Of a stretch of DNA of 64,000 nt, positions 23,686-32,919 are shown one piece after another; within the stretch, counting starts at the first letter, position 1; each line of letters opens with the position of its first letter. Below the pieces are notes generated by a model, which saw only the letters and a list, made by a program, of their open reading frames with translations, searched no databases and had not been told where the DNA came from. This stretch comes from Spartobacteria bacterium UBA695 (GTDB lineage: Bacteria > Verrucomicrobiota > Verrucomicrobiia > Chthoniobacterales > Chthoniobacteraceae): the NCBI GenBank assembly GCA_002298145.1, contig DBMP01000008.1, forward strand, positions 62,001 to 126,000, given 5' to 3'. The translations under genes were made by a program, and so were the position numbers.

Positions 23686-26394
23686 TCACTCCATCTTGCG
23701 ACGCACCCATTTTTCCGTCTCGACAAGGCAATACGCAACAAAGCCAACGCCGATGACGTAAAGCCACGAAAGGGCATCGAGCGGCGCGGTGTGAAAAAGA
23801 TGGTTCATCAGCGGCGTATGGGTAAAGAGTAATTGCGCACCCAGCATCATCGCGATTCCACCGAAGATCCAAGGATTGCTCCAGAGCCCCACGCTAAACA
23901 TTGAGCGCAGCAGGGATCGGCAGTTGAGCAGGTAAAAGCATTCGACGATGACAATGACATTAACGACCGTGGTGCGCGCTTCGAGAAGGCTTTTGCCACG
24001 CGATTGAAGCTCCCACAGGAATGCACCGTACGCTCCGGCGAACATGACTAGTGTGACTAGCCCCGTGCGCACAAGGAGCGGCGCCGTGAGGATCGGCTGC
24101 TGCGGATCACGCGGCGGGCGTTGCATCAGATCGAGCTCCTTTGGCTCGAAGACGAGCATCAAGCCAAGGAGGATTGCCGTGACCATATTGATCCAAAGAA
24201 GTTGTACCGGCAGCGCTGGCAACGCGCTACCGAGGAAGATGGCAGTAAGGAGGATGGCCGCTTCTCCGGCATTGGTCGGCAGAGTCCATATGATGAACTT
24301 GGTCAAGTTATCGAACACGCCTCGGCCTTCCTCGACAGCGGCTTCGATGCTGGCAAAGTTGTCGTCGGTGAGCAGCATGTCGGCGGCCCCCTTCGCGACA
24401 TCCGTACCGGTAATCCCCATGGCCACGCCGATATCAGCCTGCTTGAGAGCGGGCGCGTCGTTGACACCATCGCCGGTCATCGCAACGACGTGGCCCCAGG
24501 TTTGCAGCGCACGCACCAGCTTGAGTTTTTGCTCCGGCGCGACACGTGCAAAAACGGTAGCACGTTCCGCGAGCTCAGGCAGATCGGCCTCCGGAACGCT
24601 CTCCAGCTCGCTACCCGTCACGGCTTTAACCTCGCCATCGCCGCCACTCCCGCGCAAGCCGAGTTGCAGCGCAATACTGCGAGCGGTGAGCGCATGGTCG
24701 CCGGTGATCATCTTCACTTCGATGCCAGCCTCCTGGCATTTGCGTACAGAAATAATGGCCTCGGCCCGCGGCGGATCGATCATGCCTTGCAGCCCAAGGA
24801 ACGTAAGGCCCTGGTGCACATGGTCGTGGTGAAGCTGGTCGTGATCGGGCGCAGCCTCCTTGCGGGCAAAAGCAATCACTCTCAAGCCCCGAGAGGCCAT
24901 CTGCTCGACAGCCATTTGGATAGCCGCGGCATCCAGCGGCGCGAGCTTGCCGTCATCATCGAGCGCGTGGGCGCAGGTCGCCAGCAAGCGCTCGACGGAG
25001 CCTTTCTTGAAAATCATGCGGGGTCCGCCTTCCCCTCGGCTGTGCAGCGTGGCCATGAACTGGTGTTCCGACTCGAAGGGGATCACATCGAGCCGCGGAT
25101 GGGCAGCTCGTGTGTCAGCAGGAACGAGCCCGGACTTCTGAGCCACAACGATGAGCGCAGCTTCCGTCGGATCGCCTTCTACCTTGAGGCGATCGCCGTC
25201 GCGCACGAGTTGCGAATCGTTGTTAAGCACGCCCGCCAGCAGCGTCTCGCGTAGCGCCTCGTGGTGTGCAGGCTCAGCGCGCTGGCTGCCATCGAGCACT
25301 TCGCCACCCGGCTCGTAGCCGCTGCCGGTCACGTCAAAGAATTTTCCGCCCGCGAAAATCTGCTGCACGGTCATCTTGTTTTCGGTAAGGGTGCCGGTCT
25401 TGTCGGAACAGATGACCGTAGTGCTGCCGAGCGCCTCAACCGCCGGAAGCTTGCGGATAATGGCGCGTTGTTTTGCCATGCGCGAGACGCCGATGGCGAG
25501 CGTGATGGTGACAGCGGCGGGCAAGCCCTCGGGGATCGCGCCAACAGCCAAAGCCACGGCGGCCATGAACATCTCGACGGCCTTCTGCCCACGGGCAACG
25601 CCAATCACAAAGGTCATCACCGCGAGCGCGAGGATGACCCAGAGCAGCAGCTTGCTGAACTGGGCAATCTTGCGCGTCAGCGGCGTGGAGAGGTTGGTCG
25701 CCTCATGAATGAGCCGCGCGATCCGGCCTGTCTCCGTTTGGTTGCCGGTCGCCAACACAACGCCCTCAGCCTGGCCGTAAGTAACGAGCGTCCCGGCAAA
25801 CGCGAGGTTCTTTCGATCCGCGAGGACAGCACCTTGCGCGAGAGCTGCGTGCAGCTTCTCCACCGGCACCGATTCACCAGTCAGCGCCGATTCATCGACT
25901 TGCAGGCTCCGCACCTCCAGCAACCGCAGATCCGCCGGGACCTTGTCACCAGACTGGAGTAGCACGATATCACCGGGCACCAGCCCCTCGGAATTAATGC
26001 GCTGTTTGCGAGCGTCGCGCCGCACCGTGGCCTCGGTAATAACCATCTTCGAGAGCGCCTCGATCGCCTTCTCCGCTTTGCTTTCCTGGAAAAAACCAAC
26101 GAGCGCATTAACAAAGGTGACGGTAAATATCACGGCGGAATCCACATACTCCCCGAGAATGAGTGTCACGGCGGAAGCGAGGAGGAGGATGTACATCAGC
26201 GGCTGCGCGAACTGGAGTAGAAAGCGCCTCCATTCGCTGACCGGCTTCTGCGCGGTCATCAGATTCGGCCCAAATTGCCGCAACCTTGCATTGACCTCGG
26301 CCTCCGTCAGCCCGCCGGTCCGATTACTCTCTAACAATTGCACCACTTCCGTCTCCGGAAGTTCGTGCCAGTTATTTTGGGTGCGTTCGTTCAT
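23686..26394 (-). CDS. P-type cation-transporting ATPase (P2-like)
   Basis: A 902-residue ion pump of the P-type family. An N-terminal cation ATPase domain is followed by TM1-2, the actuator domain with LTGES, TM3-4 with PEGLP, the phosphorylation site Asp331 in SDKTGTLTE, KGSVERLL in the nucleotide domain, MTGDGVNDAPALK, and six C-terminal membrane segments. PEGLP in TM4 and NAGE in TM5 match Ca2+ pumps of the SERCA type. In TM6, however, the segment reads NMVTA where SERCA has N-x-x-T-D, so one calcium-ligand Asp is Ala. The ion is therefore uncertain (Ca2+, Mg2+, Mn2+ or another). It is monocistronic and convergent with the LacI gene. Confidence 0.85.
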   Translation of the reverse strand: MNERTQNNWHELPETEVVQLLESNRTGGLTEAEVNARLRQFGPNLMTAQKPVSEWRRFLLQFAQPLMYILLLASAVTLILGEYVDSAVIFTVTFVNALVGFFQESKAEKAIEALSKMVITEATVRRDARKQRINSEGLVPGDIVLLQSGDKVPADLRLLEVRSLQVDESALTGESVPVEKLHAALAQGAVLADRKNLAFAGTLVTYGQAEGVVLATGNQTETGRIARLIHEATNLSTPLTRKIAQFSKLLLWVILALAVMTFVIGVARGQKAVEMFMAAVALAVGAIPEGLPAAVTITLAIGVSRMAKQRAIIRKLPAVEALGSTTVICSDKTGTLTENKMTVQQIFAGGKFFDVTGSGYEPGGEVLDGSQRAEPAHHEALRETLLAGVLNNDSQLVRDGDRLKVEGDPTEAALIVVAQKSGLVPADTRAAHPRLDVIPFESEHQFMATLHSRGEGGPRMIFKKGSVERLLATCAHALDDDGKLAPLDAAAIQMAVEQMASRGLRVIAFARKEAAPDHDQLHHDHVHQGLTFLGLQGMIDPPRAEAIISVRKCQEAGIEVKMITGDHALTARSIALQLGLRGSGGDGEVKAVTGSELESVPEADLPELAERATVFARVAPEQKLKLVRALQTWGHVVAMTGDGVNDAPALKQADIGVAMGITGTDVAKGAADMLLTDDNFASIEAAVEEGRGVFDNLTKFIIWTLPTNAGEAAILLTAIFLGSALPALPVQLLWINMVTAILLGLMLVFEPKELDLMQRPPRDPQQPILTAPLLVRTGLVTLVMFAGAYGAFLWELQSRGKSLLEARTTVVNVIVIVECFYLLNCRSLLRSMFSVGLWSNPWIFGGIAMMLGAQLLFTHTPLMNHLFHTAPLDALSWLYVIGVGFVAYCLVETEKWVRRKME

Positions 26395-26746
26395 GGGCAG
26401 TTATTCTCGGGACGCTCATAAAGCCAACATGGATGCGCAGCCCAATCACCGCCGCTCCCGCGCGTATTCGAGAAATGTCCTTCGGCAAAGGATCGGGTTG
26501 CCTCCGTTGGCATTCACGGCAATCGCATCAGTGTCCATGGCAATTTCACTTCGCGTTTCGCACCGTTCTCACTCGGGCACGGCTGCGCCTTAGGATCAAA
26601 ATACAAAACCGGCCCAGATCGTTGTCCCACCTGCCGGTGCCCCCCTGATCGCTACAAATGGCGCGTAGTGGCCAACCGCAAATTCGCCCCTAGCGTCCAG
26701 TCAGCTTTTCAAGCCGTCTTCCGGGCCCGCGGCCAACTCCCTCCCC
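26395..26746. other. Non-coding gap
   Basis: About 350 bp between the ATPase start and the glycosyltransferase stop. I see no gene, terminator or repeat here; short open frames lack coding character. Confidence 0.5.
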
Positions 26747-27823
26747 CTACAGCGTGGCCGCCTCCAGCACATTGACATTCCGGGCCAGCAAACTCCGGTA
26801 ACACTCAAGCGTACCCTCAGCCATACGCTCCGGAGTAAAGCCCAGAGCGCGTTCCCGGGCCCGCGCGGCCATATCCGCCCGCAACCGGGGATCGGTAATC
26901 AGCGTCTCCAGGGCCGCGCCAAACGCCTCAGGGGAATTCACCGGGGCATACAGCGCCGCATCGCCCCAGCTCTCGCGCAGGGCCGCCAGATCGCTTAACA
27001 CCAGAGCGCATCCGGAAAGCGCAGCCTTCAGCGGCTCATAACCAAACGGCTCATAACGGCTCGGCAACGCAAAGATCGCGGCCTGGGCTCGAAGCGCATC
27101 CGCGCCCGCTCCCGCCGATGCGCGAACCGGCCAGGTGAGCCTTTGCGCAATGGAATCAAGCAACTCGAAATTCAGCGACTCCTCCTCGCCACTCCCCGCG
27201 CAGAAAACCATCGGCTGTTTCCCTACGGGAGCATACGCCCCCCCGTCCAGGCCATTGGGGATCACCCGGAACTCCGGGAACCGCGAAGCAACGCCGCCGT
27301 GAAGCAGCTTGGGAATGGGCGCGTAAAGCTTCTCCAGCGAATCAAGCGCGGCATGCGTGGAAGCCATCACCAGGTTCGCCCCACGCAGCCCCGCGGCCAC
27401 CTCGGCGTGATAACGCGTCCAGGAATGCGGCGACTGCTCCCCGTGCACCGCCTGCCATGCCGAGAGCACACAGCCGTGGGCCGAGATCAGCACCGGGGCC
27501 GTCCACGGAAGCGAACCGTGACAGTAATGGCATAGATGCACCACGCGCGGAGAAAAGTGCTCCTCAAGATCCAGCAGCCAATCCCCCGTCAGCGTCACAT
27601 CCCTCCACGGGTCCGGCATCCACTCCGCCGCATAGGGCTTCCAGCAAACCCGGGCATTGTGAAGCCCGTCAGCCTCCTTCTTCTGCTCCGGCGAAAGCTC
27701 CGGGCCCGTGACCGCCAGCAACACCTCCGCCCCCGAGGGTTCCAGCGCCCGAATGAGCGTCATCGCGTACGTCCATACCCCCGACCTTCCGTCGGCCGTC
27801 ATCAGGATACGCAGGGAGTTCAT
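26747..27823 (-). CDS. GT4-type glycosyltransferase
   Basis: A 358-residue GT-B-fold glycosyltransferase, family 4 type, transferring a sugar from a nucleotide-sugar. The N-terminal MNSLRILMTADGRSGVWTYAMTLIRAL is the usual acceptor-side glycine loop, VIPNGLD marks the domain linker, and the donor-site EX7E-like motif is ALPSRYEPFGYEPLKAALSG. The acceptor is unknown. It lies 3 bp after the zinc dehydrogenase and is surely co-expressed with it. In the Chthoniobacter-type context such pairs often belong to exopolysaccharide or glycoconjugate modules, but no other such genes are nearby. Confidence 0.8.
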   Translation of the reverse strand: MNSLRILMTADGRSGVWTYAMTLIRALEPSGAEVLLAVTGPELSPEQKKEADGLHNARVCWKPYAAEWMPDPWRDVTLTGDWLLDLEEHFSPRVVHLCHYCHGSLPWTAPVLISAHGCVLSAWQAVHGEQSPHSWTRYHAEVAAGLRGANLVMASTHAALDSLEKLYAPIPKLLHGGVASRFPEFRVIPNGLDGGAYAPVGKQPMVFCAGSGEEESLNFELLDSIAQRLTWPVRASAGAGADALRAQAAIFALPSRYEPFGYEPLKAALSGCALVLSDLAALRESWGDAALYAPVNSPEAFGAALETLITDPRLRADMAARARERALGFTPERMAEGTLECYRSLLARNVNVLEAATL

Positions 27824-27826
27824 GGC

Positions 27827-28840
27827 TTAAAGATAGACCAGCGCTTTCATAAAACCGGTAGGCCGACTGGAGGCCAACAGAAAAGCATCCTCCAGCCGGT
27901 TGAGCGGAAAGCGGTGCGTATAGAGCGGCCCGGGTTTAAGCAGCCCGCATTCGAGCGCCGCCACGGCCTCCCGCAACCCCTCGCGCAACACATCGAGCGA
28001 CGGCTCATGGGCATTGATCACGTCAATTCCCCGGCGGTTCCAGAGCCCGATATCCACCAGGCGCGGCCCCTCACGGTGCGAACCGGCGATCATCAACCGG
28101 CCGCGATCGCGCGTCGCCTGGCCCGCTAGATCGAGACAGCGCTGAAGCCCCACCGCCTCAACAACCACATCAAACAACTGGCCGCCATTGAGTTCCCGCA
28201 TCGTCTCCATAGCCAGCGCATCGTGTTCCGGCTCCTTAAGCAGAACGGCAGCCGAAGCCCCGAGCTGCCGCGCAATGCGCAGAGCACAAGGTCGGCGCCC
28301 CACCGCGATCACCCGCGCCTCGGCCAGCACCGCAAGCTGCGTCACCAGCGCCCCGAGAAACCCGAAGCCGATCACCGCCACCGTCTGGCCTTTTTCAATA
28401 AAACTGCGGCGGAAAACATTAACCGCCCCCGCGAGCGCCCGTGCCGGGAACGGTTCCGCGTCGAGGCCCTCCGGCAGGGCAACCAGGGCCCGGGCATCCG
28501 CCAGCACATATTCCGCAAAACCCGCATGCGTCAATACGCCCACGCGCTCACCCGGTTCAAAATCGCTCACCCCCTCGCCCACCACGGCAACCCGGCCCCA
28601 GGCTTCATTCCCAGGCTCTCCAGCACCGAGAGGAAAATTGAGAGGCGCTTGAGGGCGGCCCTGCCAGGCGGCAAGACTTGCCGCGCAAACGCCGCAGCCT
28701 TCCAGCCGCACCAACACCTGCCCCCTTTCTGGCTCGGGCACCGGCACTTCGAGGAATTCAATCACGCCGGGCCGTGGAATCACAGCGGCGGTCATCGTGG
28801 CACAACCGGTTCGACCAGAGGAAAGAATGGGAGCGCTCAT
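27827..28840 (-). CDS. Zinc-type alcohol/polyol dehydrogenase-like protein (MDR family)
   Basis: A 337-residue medium-chain dehydrogenase/reductase. It has the GroES-like N-terminal domain (IEFLEVPVPEPERGQVLVRLEGCGVCAASL, with a catalytic-type Cys), GAGEPGNEAWGRV in place of the usual GHE motif, and a Rossmann domain with VAVIGFGFLGALVTQLA. I chose the ATG at 28840 because GGAGGG lies 6 bases before it; starts at 28795 and 28867 lack this. GHE is replaced by GNE, so one zinc-ligand His is absent and the enzyme may be zinc-free or altered. The substrate is unknown. It is paired with the glycosyltransferase, suggesting oxidation of a sugar or polyol. Confidence 0.75.
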   Translation of the reverse strand: MSAPILSSGRTGCATMTAAVIPRPGVIEFLEVPVPEPERGQVLVRLEGCGVCAASLAAWQGRPQAPLNFPLGAGEPGNEAWGRVAVVGEGVSDFEPGERVGVLTHAGFAEYVLADARALVALPEGLDAEPFPARALAGAVNVFRRSFIEKGQTVAVIGFGFLGALVTQLAVLAEARVIAVGRRPCALRIARQLGASAAVLLKEPEHDALAMETMRELNGGQLFDVVVEAVGLQRCLDLAGQATRDRGRLMIAGSHREGPRLVDIGLWNRRGIDVINAHEPSLDVLREGLREAVAALECGLLKPGPLYTHRFPLNRLEDAFLLASSRPTGFMKALVYL

Positions 28841-29094
28841 ACCTGTCCCTCCAATCGCAACAGTCATGTCACAGCGCTGTAACAAAATGCGAAAACGGCC
28901 GTCAGCAGGCCCTGAACGCAAAGACAAAATCCACCGACCCCCCCATCGGGGCCGCTTCCCGTTCAGCGATAAAGAGTTAGCGGAATTTTGCGAAAAAGCC
29001 AAGAGCCATCCTCCAGTTAAAAAGAAGAGCAATGCAGCCCCTCTCGGCACGAAGGAATCGCCCGGCGAAAAATCGCAACCCAAACCGTAAAAAG

Positions 29095-29167
<73 letters not shown>

Positions 29168-29278
29168 AAGCTTCCGCCAACAAGCGGCTCGCGGAACTTA
29201 CCCCGGACTTCTAAAGGTTTGGGAAACGCAAATCAAGCGCTTGCTGAAAACAAAAGAATCGGCGCTTGCCCCAAGGCC

Positions 29279-29803
29279 TTAGCTCCCCGAGGAGTCCGAA
29301 CTGCTGTCGCCGTCGGAGCTGGAGACCTTCAAGGTCGTGTCCCGGTTGGCGCGCCAGGCGGTTTCGAGGCTATTCTGGACTTTCTTGATTTGATCCACGC
29401 TCTCCAGCCGGTACTCGACGGTGTGGGCGTGCGTCGTGGTGGGGTAGTTTTTGACAACTTTCTTCCAGATCTCCTCCACCCCGGCCCGGCCCGCGGCCTG
29501 GGAGGCTTTGTCCTGCACTTTATCAAGCAGCGTCTGGCCGATGCCCCCCGGGGTCTGCGGAACGATCGGCTCGATGTAGTAGAAGCGCCCCACCACAGCG
29601 CCGGTGGTGCCGACGGTCAGCTCCGTGACGCGCGCCGCGCCGTCGACGATGTATTCATGGGTGCTAACGGTGGTAAGCGTCGGGAGGCTCACCACGAAGA
29701 TGCCGCCAGGCAGTTCGCAGCGCCAGAATGCCGCCTGGGCTCCGGCTGCCAAGAGGACGTGGGCGGCGGCCGCCAGGATCAGGGTCTTTAGGGAGGAACG
29801 CAT
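29279..29803 (-). CDS. Exported protein of unknown function with Ser/Asp tail
   Basis: A 174-residue protein that I do not recognise. The ATG of MRSSLKTLILAAAAHVLLAAGAQA gives a clear signal peptide; the 15-residue upstream extension does not. The mature part starts AFWRCELPGGIFVVSLP, has a beta region (TVSTHEYIVDGAARVTELTVGTTG) and a helical part (LLDKVQDKASQAAGRAGVEEIWKKVV), and ends in a Ser/Asp/Gly stretch (SSSDGDSSSDSSGS). No partner is evident; the divergent neighbour is the ABC importer. Confidence 0.6.
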   Translation of the reverse strand: MRSSLKTLILAAAAHVLLAAGAQAAFWRCELPGGIFVVSLPTLTTVSTHEYIVDGAARVTELTVGTTGAVVGRFYYIEPIVPQTPGGIGQTLLDKVQDKASQAAGRAGVEEIWKKVVKNYPTTTHAHTVEYRLESVDQIKKVQNSLETAWRANRDTTLKVSSSDGDSSSDSSGS

Positions 29804-29904
29804 GGTGGTTTCTATTTGCCGCGAATTTCGCCGGTTTGTAAACCGCAATTACGGTTGATTCCCGGCGAATCTGCCCCGATAGTTCGGGCTCTCGAACGAA
29901 TCGG

Positions 29905-31878
29905 ATGAAGCGGTTTTTTTTCAGATTAATACCAAACCCGTGCCGCTGCCTGGCGGCGCTGCTGGCTCTTGCGATGGCCGCGGGGCTCGCGGGGTGCGAT
30001 AATAACCCTCATCCGCGACCGCTCCACCAGAAGCGCGCGGACGGCCAGCCGTGGGTCGTCGGCTACCGGGCGATTGGCGAGGACCCACGTTCGCTGGACC
30101 CGCAGTTCAGCTACGATACGCTGGGCAACGCGATCATCGGCCAGCTTTACGAGAGCCTGCTACAATACAGCCCGTTTAAGACGAACCCCTACGAGCTGGA
30201 GCCGTGCCTGGCCGACGGGATGCCCCGGCGCATCGAGAATGCCGATGGGAGCGTCGATTACGAGATCCGCATTAAGAAGGGAATTTATTTCCACAACGAC
30301 CCCTGTTTCCCCGGAGGAAAGGGGCGCGAACTGAAATCATCGGATTTCGTCTACACGTTCCAGCGGATCGCCGACCCGGCCGTCGAGTGCCCGGTGCTTT
30401 CGACGTTGCAGGAGTTCATCCGGGGGCTCGGGGAAGCTTACCAGGAGGCGCGTAAGGCCGGGGCGTTCGATTATTCCAAGCCGACGGGGGCGCTGACCGT
30501 GGAAGACGATTACTCGTTCCGGCTTCATCTGCTCAAGCCCTACCCGCAGATCCAGTTCTGGCTGGCGATGGCCTTCACCACGCCCGTGCCGCGCGAGGCG
30601 GTGGAGTTCTACAACGGCAAAAACGGGCGGGAGCAGTTCAAGTTTCACCCGGTGGGCACGGGGCCTTACCGGCTCGATGAATGGGCGCGCGGACGGCTGA
30701 TCCGCCTGGCCCGGCACGAGCGCTACAGCGCCACGCGCTTCCCTGAGGGAGGCTGGCCGGAGACGGTGGCGGCGACCTGCCAGCCGCTGGCGGGGGCGGC
30801 GCTGCCGCTGGTGGACGAAGTGCAATTTCAGGTCATCCGCGAGGCGATTCCCGCCTGGCTGCTCTTCCGCCAGGGGTACCTGGACCGCTCCGGGGTGGGC
30901 AAGGATGTCTTTAACTCGGTGATCACGGCGGGGCAGACGCTTTCCGAGGCGTTCAAGAAGCGCGGGGTTCAGCTTTTCAAGGACGTGGGGCCGGGGACGT
31001 TCTATTCGCAGTTGAACATGGACGACCCGCTCCTGGGCCAAAACCAGAAGCTGCGCCAGGCGCTCTCAACGGTCTACAACCAGACGAAGGCGAACGAGGT
31101 CTTTGGCAACGGCATCGACATCAAGGCCGAGCAGCTCCTCCCCCCGGGCGTGGTCGGTTTTGAGCCGGACTTCAAGAACCCGTTCCGAACGGAAAACGTC
31201 GAGCAGGCCCGCAAACTGATCGCCGAGGCGGGCTACCCGGACGGCATCAACCCCCAAACGGGCAAACCGCTGGAAATAACCCTCGATGTCGTGGCGGGCA
31301 ACGCCGAGAGCCGCCAGCGCGCGGAGTTTGACCAGATGCAGTACGAACAGCTCGGCGTTCGGATCAAGATCAACGAAAACACCTGGTCGCGCTTTCAGGA
31401 GACGCAGCTCCGGGGGCTCTTCCAGATGAACTCGGGGTCCGGCTGGAACGCTGACTATCCCGATCCGGAGAACTTCTTTTTCCTCTTCTACAGCAAAAAC
31501 GTACCGCCCCAGGGGAGCAACTACACGCGCTTCCACAACGAGGAGTTTGACCAACTCTTCGAGCGCATGGCCACGCTGGACAACGGCCCGGAACGGCTCT
31601 CGGTGATCCAGCGCATGAACGCGATCCTGGTGGAGCAATGCCCGGTGATCCTGACCTTCTACCCGGTGAGCTTTACACTCAGCCAACCCTGGGCCCCCCG
31701 GATCACCGACAACGCCATGCTGGTAACCGGCAAGTACACCGTGATCTACCCCGAGCTGCGCGAGCACAAGATCCGGGAATGGAACCGGACGCCGCTTTGG
31801 CCCATCGCGCTCCTGGTCGTGGGCGGCGTGGCGGTCGCCGTCTATGCGGTGCGGCGGGCGCGGCGCAGCATTCTTTAA
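29905..31878 (+). CDS. Oligopeptide-type ABC transporter substrate-binding lipoprotein
   Basis: A 657-residue family-5 extracellular solute-binding protein (Dpp/Opp type). The N-terminus has a basic start, hydrophobic helix and lipobox LAGC at about residues 30-33. SBP_5 landmarks follow: VGYRAIGEDPRSLDPQFSYD, the VYNQTKANEVFGNG segment, and NADYPDPENFFFLFYS. Unusually, a second hydrophobic helix follows at the C-terminus (LWPIALLVVGGVAVAVYAV then RRARRS), so the mature protein appears anchored twice. Two permease genes follow with 24-bp gaps. No ATPases are present, so they must be encoded elsewhere. Peptides are the usual cargo. Confidence 0.88.
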   Translation: MKRFFFRLIPNPCRCLAALLALAMAAGLAGCDNNPHPRPLHQKRADGQPWVVGYRAIGEDPRSLDPQFSYDTLGNAIIGQLYESLLQYSPFKTNPYELEPCLADGMPRRIENADGSVDYEIRIKKGIYFHNDPCFPGGKGRELKSSDFVYTFQRIADPAVECPVLSTLQEFIRGLGEAYQEARKAGAFDYSKPTGALTVEDDYSFRLHLLKPYPQIQFWLAMAFTTPVPREAVEFYNGKNGREQFKFHPVGTGPYRLDEWARGRLIRLARHERYSATRFPEGGWPETVAATCQPLAGAALPLVDEVQFQVIREAIPAWLLFRQGYLDRSGVGKDVFNSVITAGQTLSEAFKKRGVQLFKDVGPGTFYSQLNMDDPLLGQNQKLRQALSTVYNQTKANEVFGNGIDIKAEQLLPPGVVGFEPDFKNPFRTENVEQARKLIAEAGYPDGINPQTGKPLEITLDVVAGNAESRQRAEFDQMQYEQLGVRIKINENTWSRFQETQLRGLFQMNSGSGWNADYPDPENFFFLFYSKNVPPQGSNYTRFHNEEFDQLFERMATLDNGPERLSVIQRMNAILVEQCPVILTFYPVSFTLSQPWAPRITDNAMLVTGKYTVIYPELREHKIREWNRTPLWPIALLVVGGVAVAVYAVRRARRSIL

Positions 31879-31902
31879 GACAAGGCCCCAAGTTTTTCCA
31901 CG

Positions 31903-32895
31903 ATGCTCAACTACTTCATTCGACGGCTGCTCTACATGGTGCCCATCTTGCTGGGCGTCATGTTCATCACCTTCGCGCTCTTCAACATCTTCGCCACGCC
32001 GCACGAAATGGCGCTCCAGAACCTCGGGCCCAAAGCCTCGCAGCAGGCCGTGGACAACTGGCTGCACAACCGCGGCTATGTGGACGAGCAAGGGCGCCCC
32101 TACCCGCTTTTCATCAACCTGGAAAAGGACAAAGCGTGGTACGATTCCCTCTTTATGCGGAGCATGAAACGCTTCGCGACCTTCGACCTTGGGACGTCGT
32201 TTGCCACGGGAGAGCCGGTGGCGCAGATGATCAAGCGCGGGGCGATCCCCTCCCTCTGCATTACGTTTCCGGCGTTCGTCGTGGGGCTCTTCATGGCCAT
32301 CGGGGCCTCGCTGCTCCTGGTGTTTGTGAAGGATTCGCCGCTGGACCGCTGGGGCACGGTGCTCTGCGTGGCCGGGATGAGCATCCCGATCACGGTTTAC
32401 GTGATTTTCGGCCAGTGGATCACGGCCAACGTGTTTAATTACTTCCCTGCCTTTGGGTTTAACCTGGAGGGCTTTTCCACGCTTCGCTTCATTGCGCTGC
32501 CGGTCACGATCATGATCCTGAGCGGCCTCGGCGGCGATGTGCGGATGTACCGGGCCATTTTCCTGGAAGAGGTGCGCTCGGATTACATCCGGACGGCCCA
32601 GGCCAAGGGAGCTTCGCATGCCCGGGTGCTCCTCGTGCACATGTTCAAAAACGGGGCCATCGCGGTGATCACGCTGGTCGTGGCGGCGCTCCCCTTCCTG
32701 ATCATGGGAACGCTGGTAGTAGAGAGCTTTTTCGGGATTCCCGGGCTGGGCAACCTCATGACGACGGCCATTGCGCAGAAGGATTTTGGCGTGATCCAGG
32801 CCGATGTCTGGCTGGGCTCGCTGCTCTACCTCTTTGGGCTGCTGTTAACCGACCTCTGCTACGCCGCGGCCGATCCGCGCATCCGGCTCCAGTGA
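31903..32895 (+). CDS. Oligopeptide-type ABC transporter permease, DppB-like
   Basis: A 330-residue inner-membrane permease. The N-terminal YFIRRLLYMVPILLGVMFITFALF is the standard DppB/OppB opening. A large periplasmic loop follows (about residues 40-115), then five or more membrane segments. The ATPase-coupling EAA loop is visible as YIRTAQAKGASHARVLLVHMF, followed by VVESFFGIPGLGNLM. It is placed second in the binding-protein/permease/permease set, 24 bp from each neighbour. Confidence 0.9.
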   Translation: MLNYFIRRLLYMVPILLGVMFITFALFNIFATPHEMALQNLGPKASQQAVDNWLHNRGYVDEQGRPYPLFINLEKDKAWYDSLFMRSMKRFATFDLGTSFATGEPVAQMIKRGAIPSLCITFPAFVVGLFMAIGASLLLVFVKDSPLDRWGTVLCVAGMSIPITVYVIFGQWITANVFNYFPAFGFNLEGFSTLRFIALPVTIMILSGLGGDVRMYRAIFLEEVRSDYIRTAQAKGASHARVLLVHMFKNGAIAVITLVVAALPFLIMGTLVVESFFGIPGLGNLMTTAIAQKDFGVIQADVWLGSLLYLFGLLLTDLCYAAADPRIRLQ

Positions 32896-32919
32896 TTTTC
32901 TTAACCGCGAAAAAAATTT

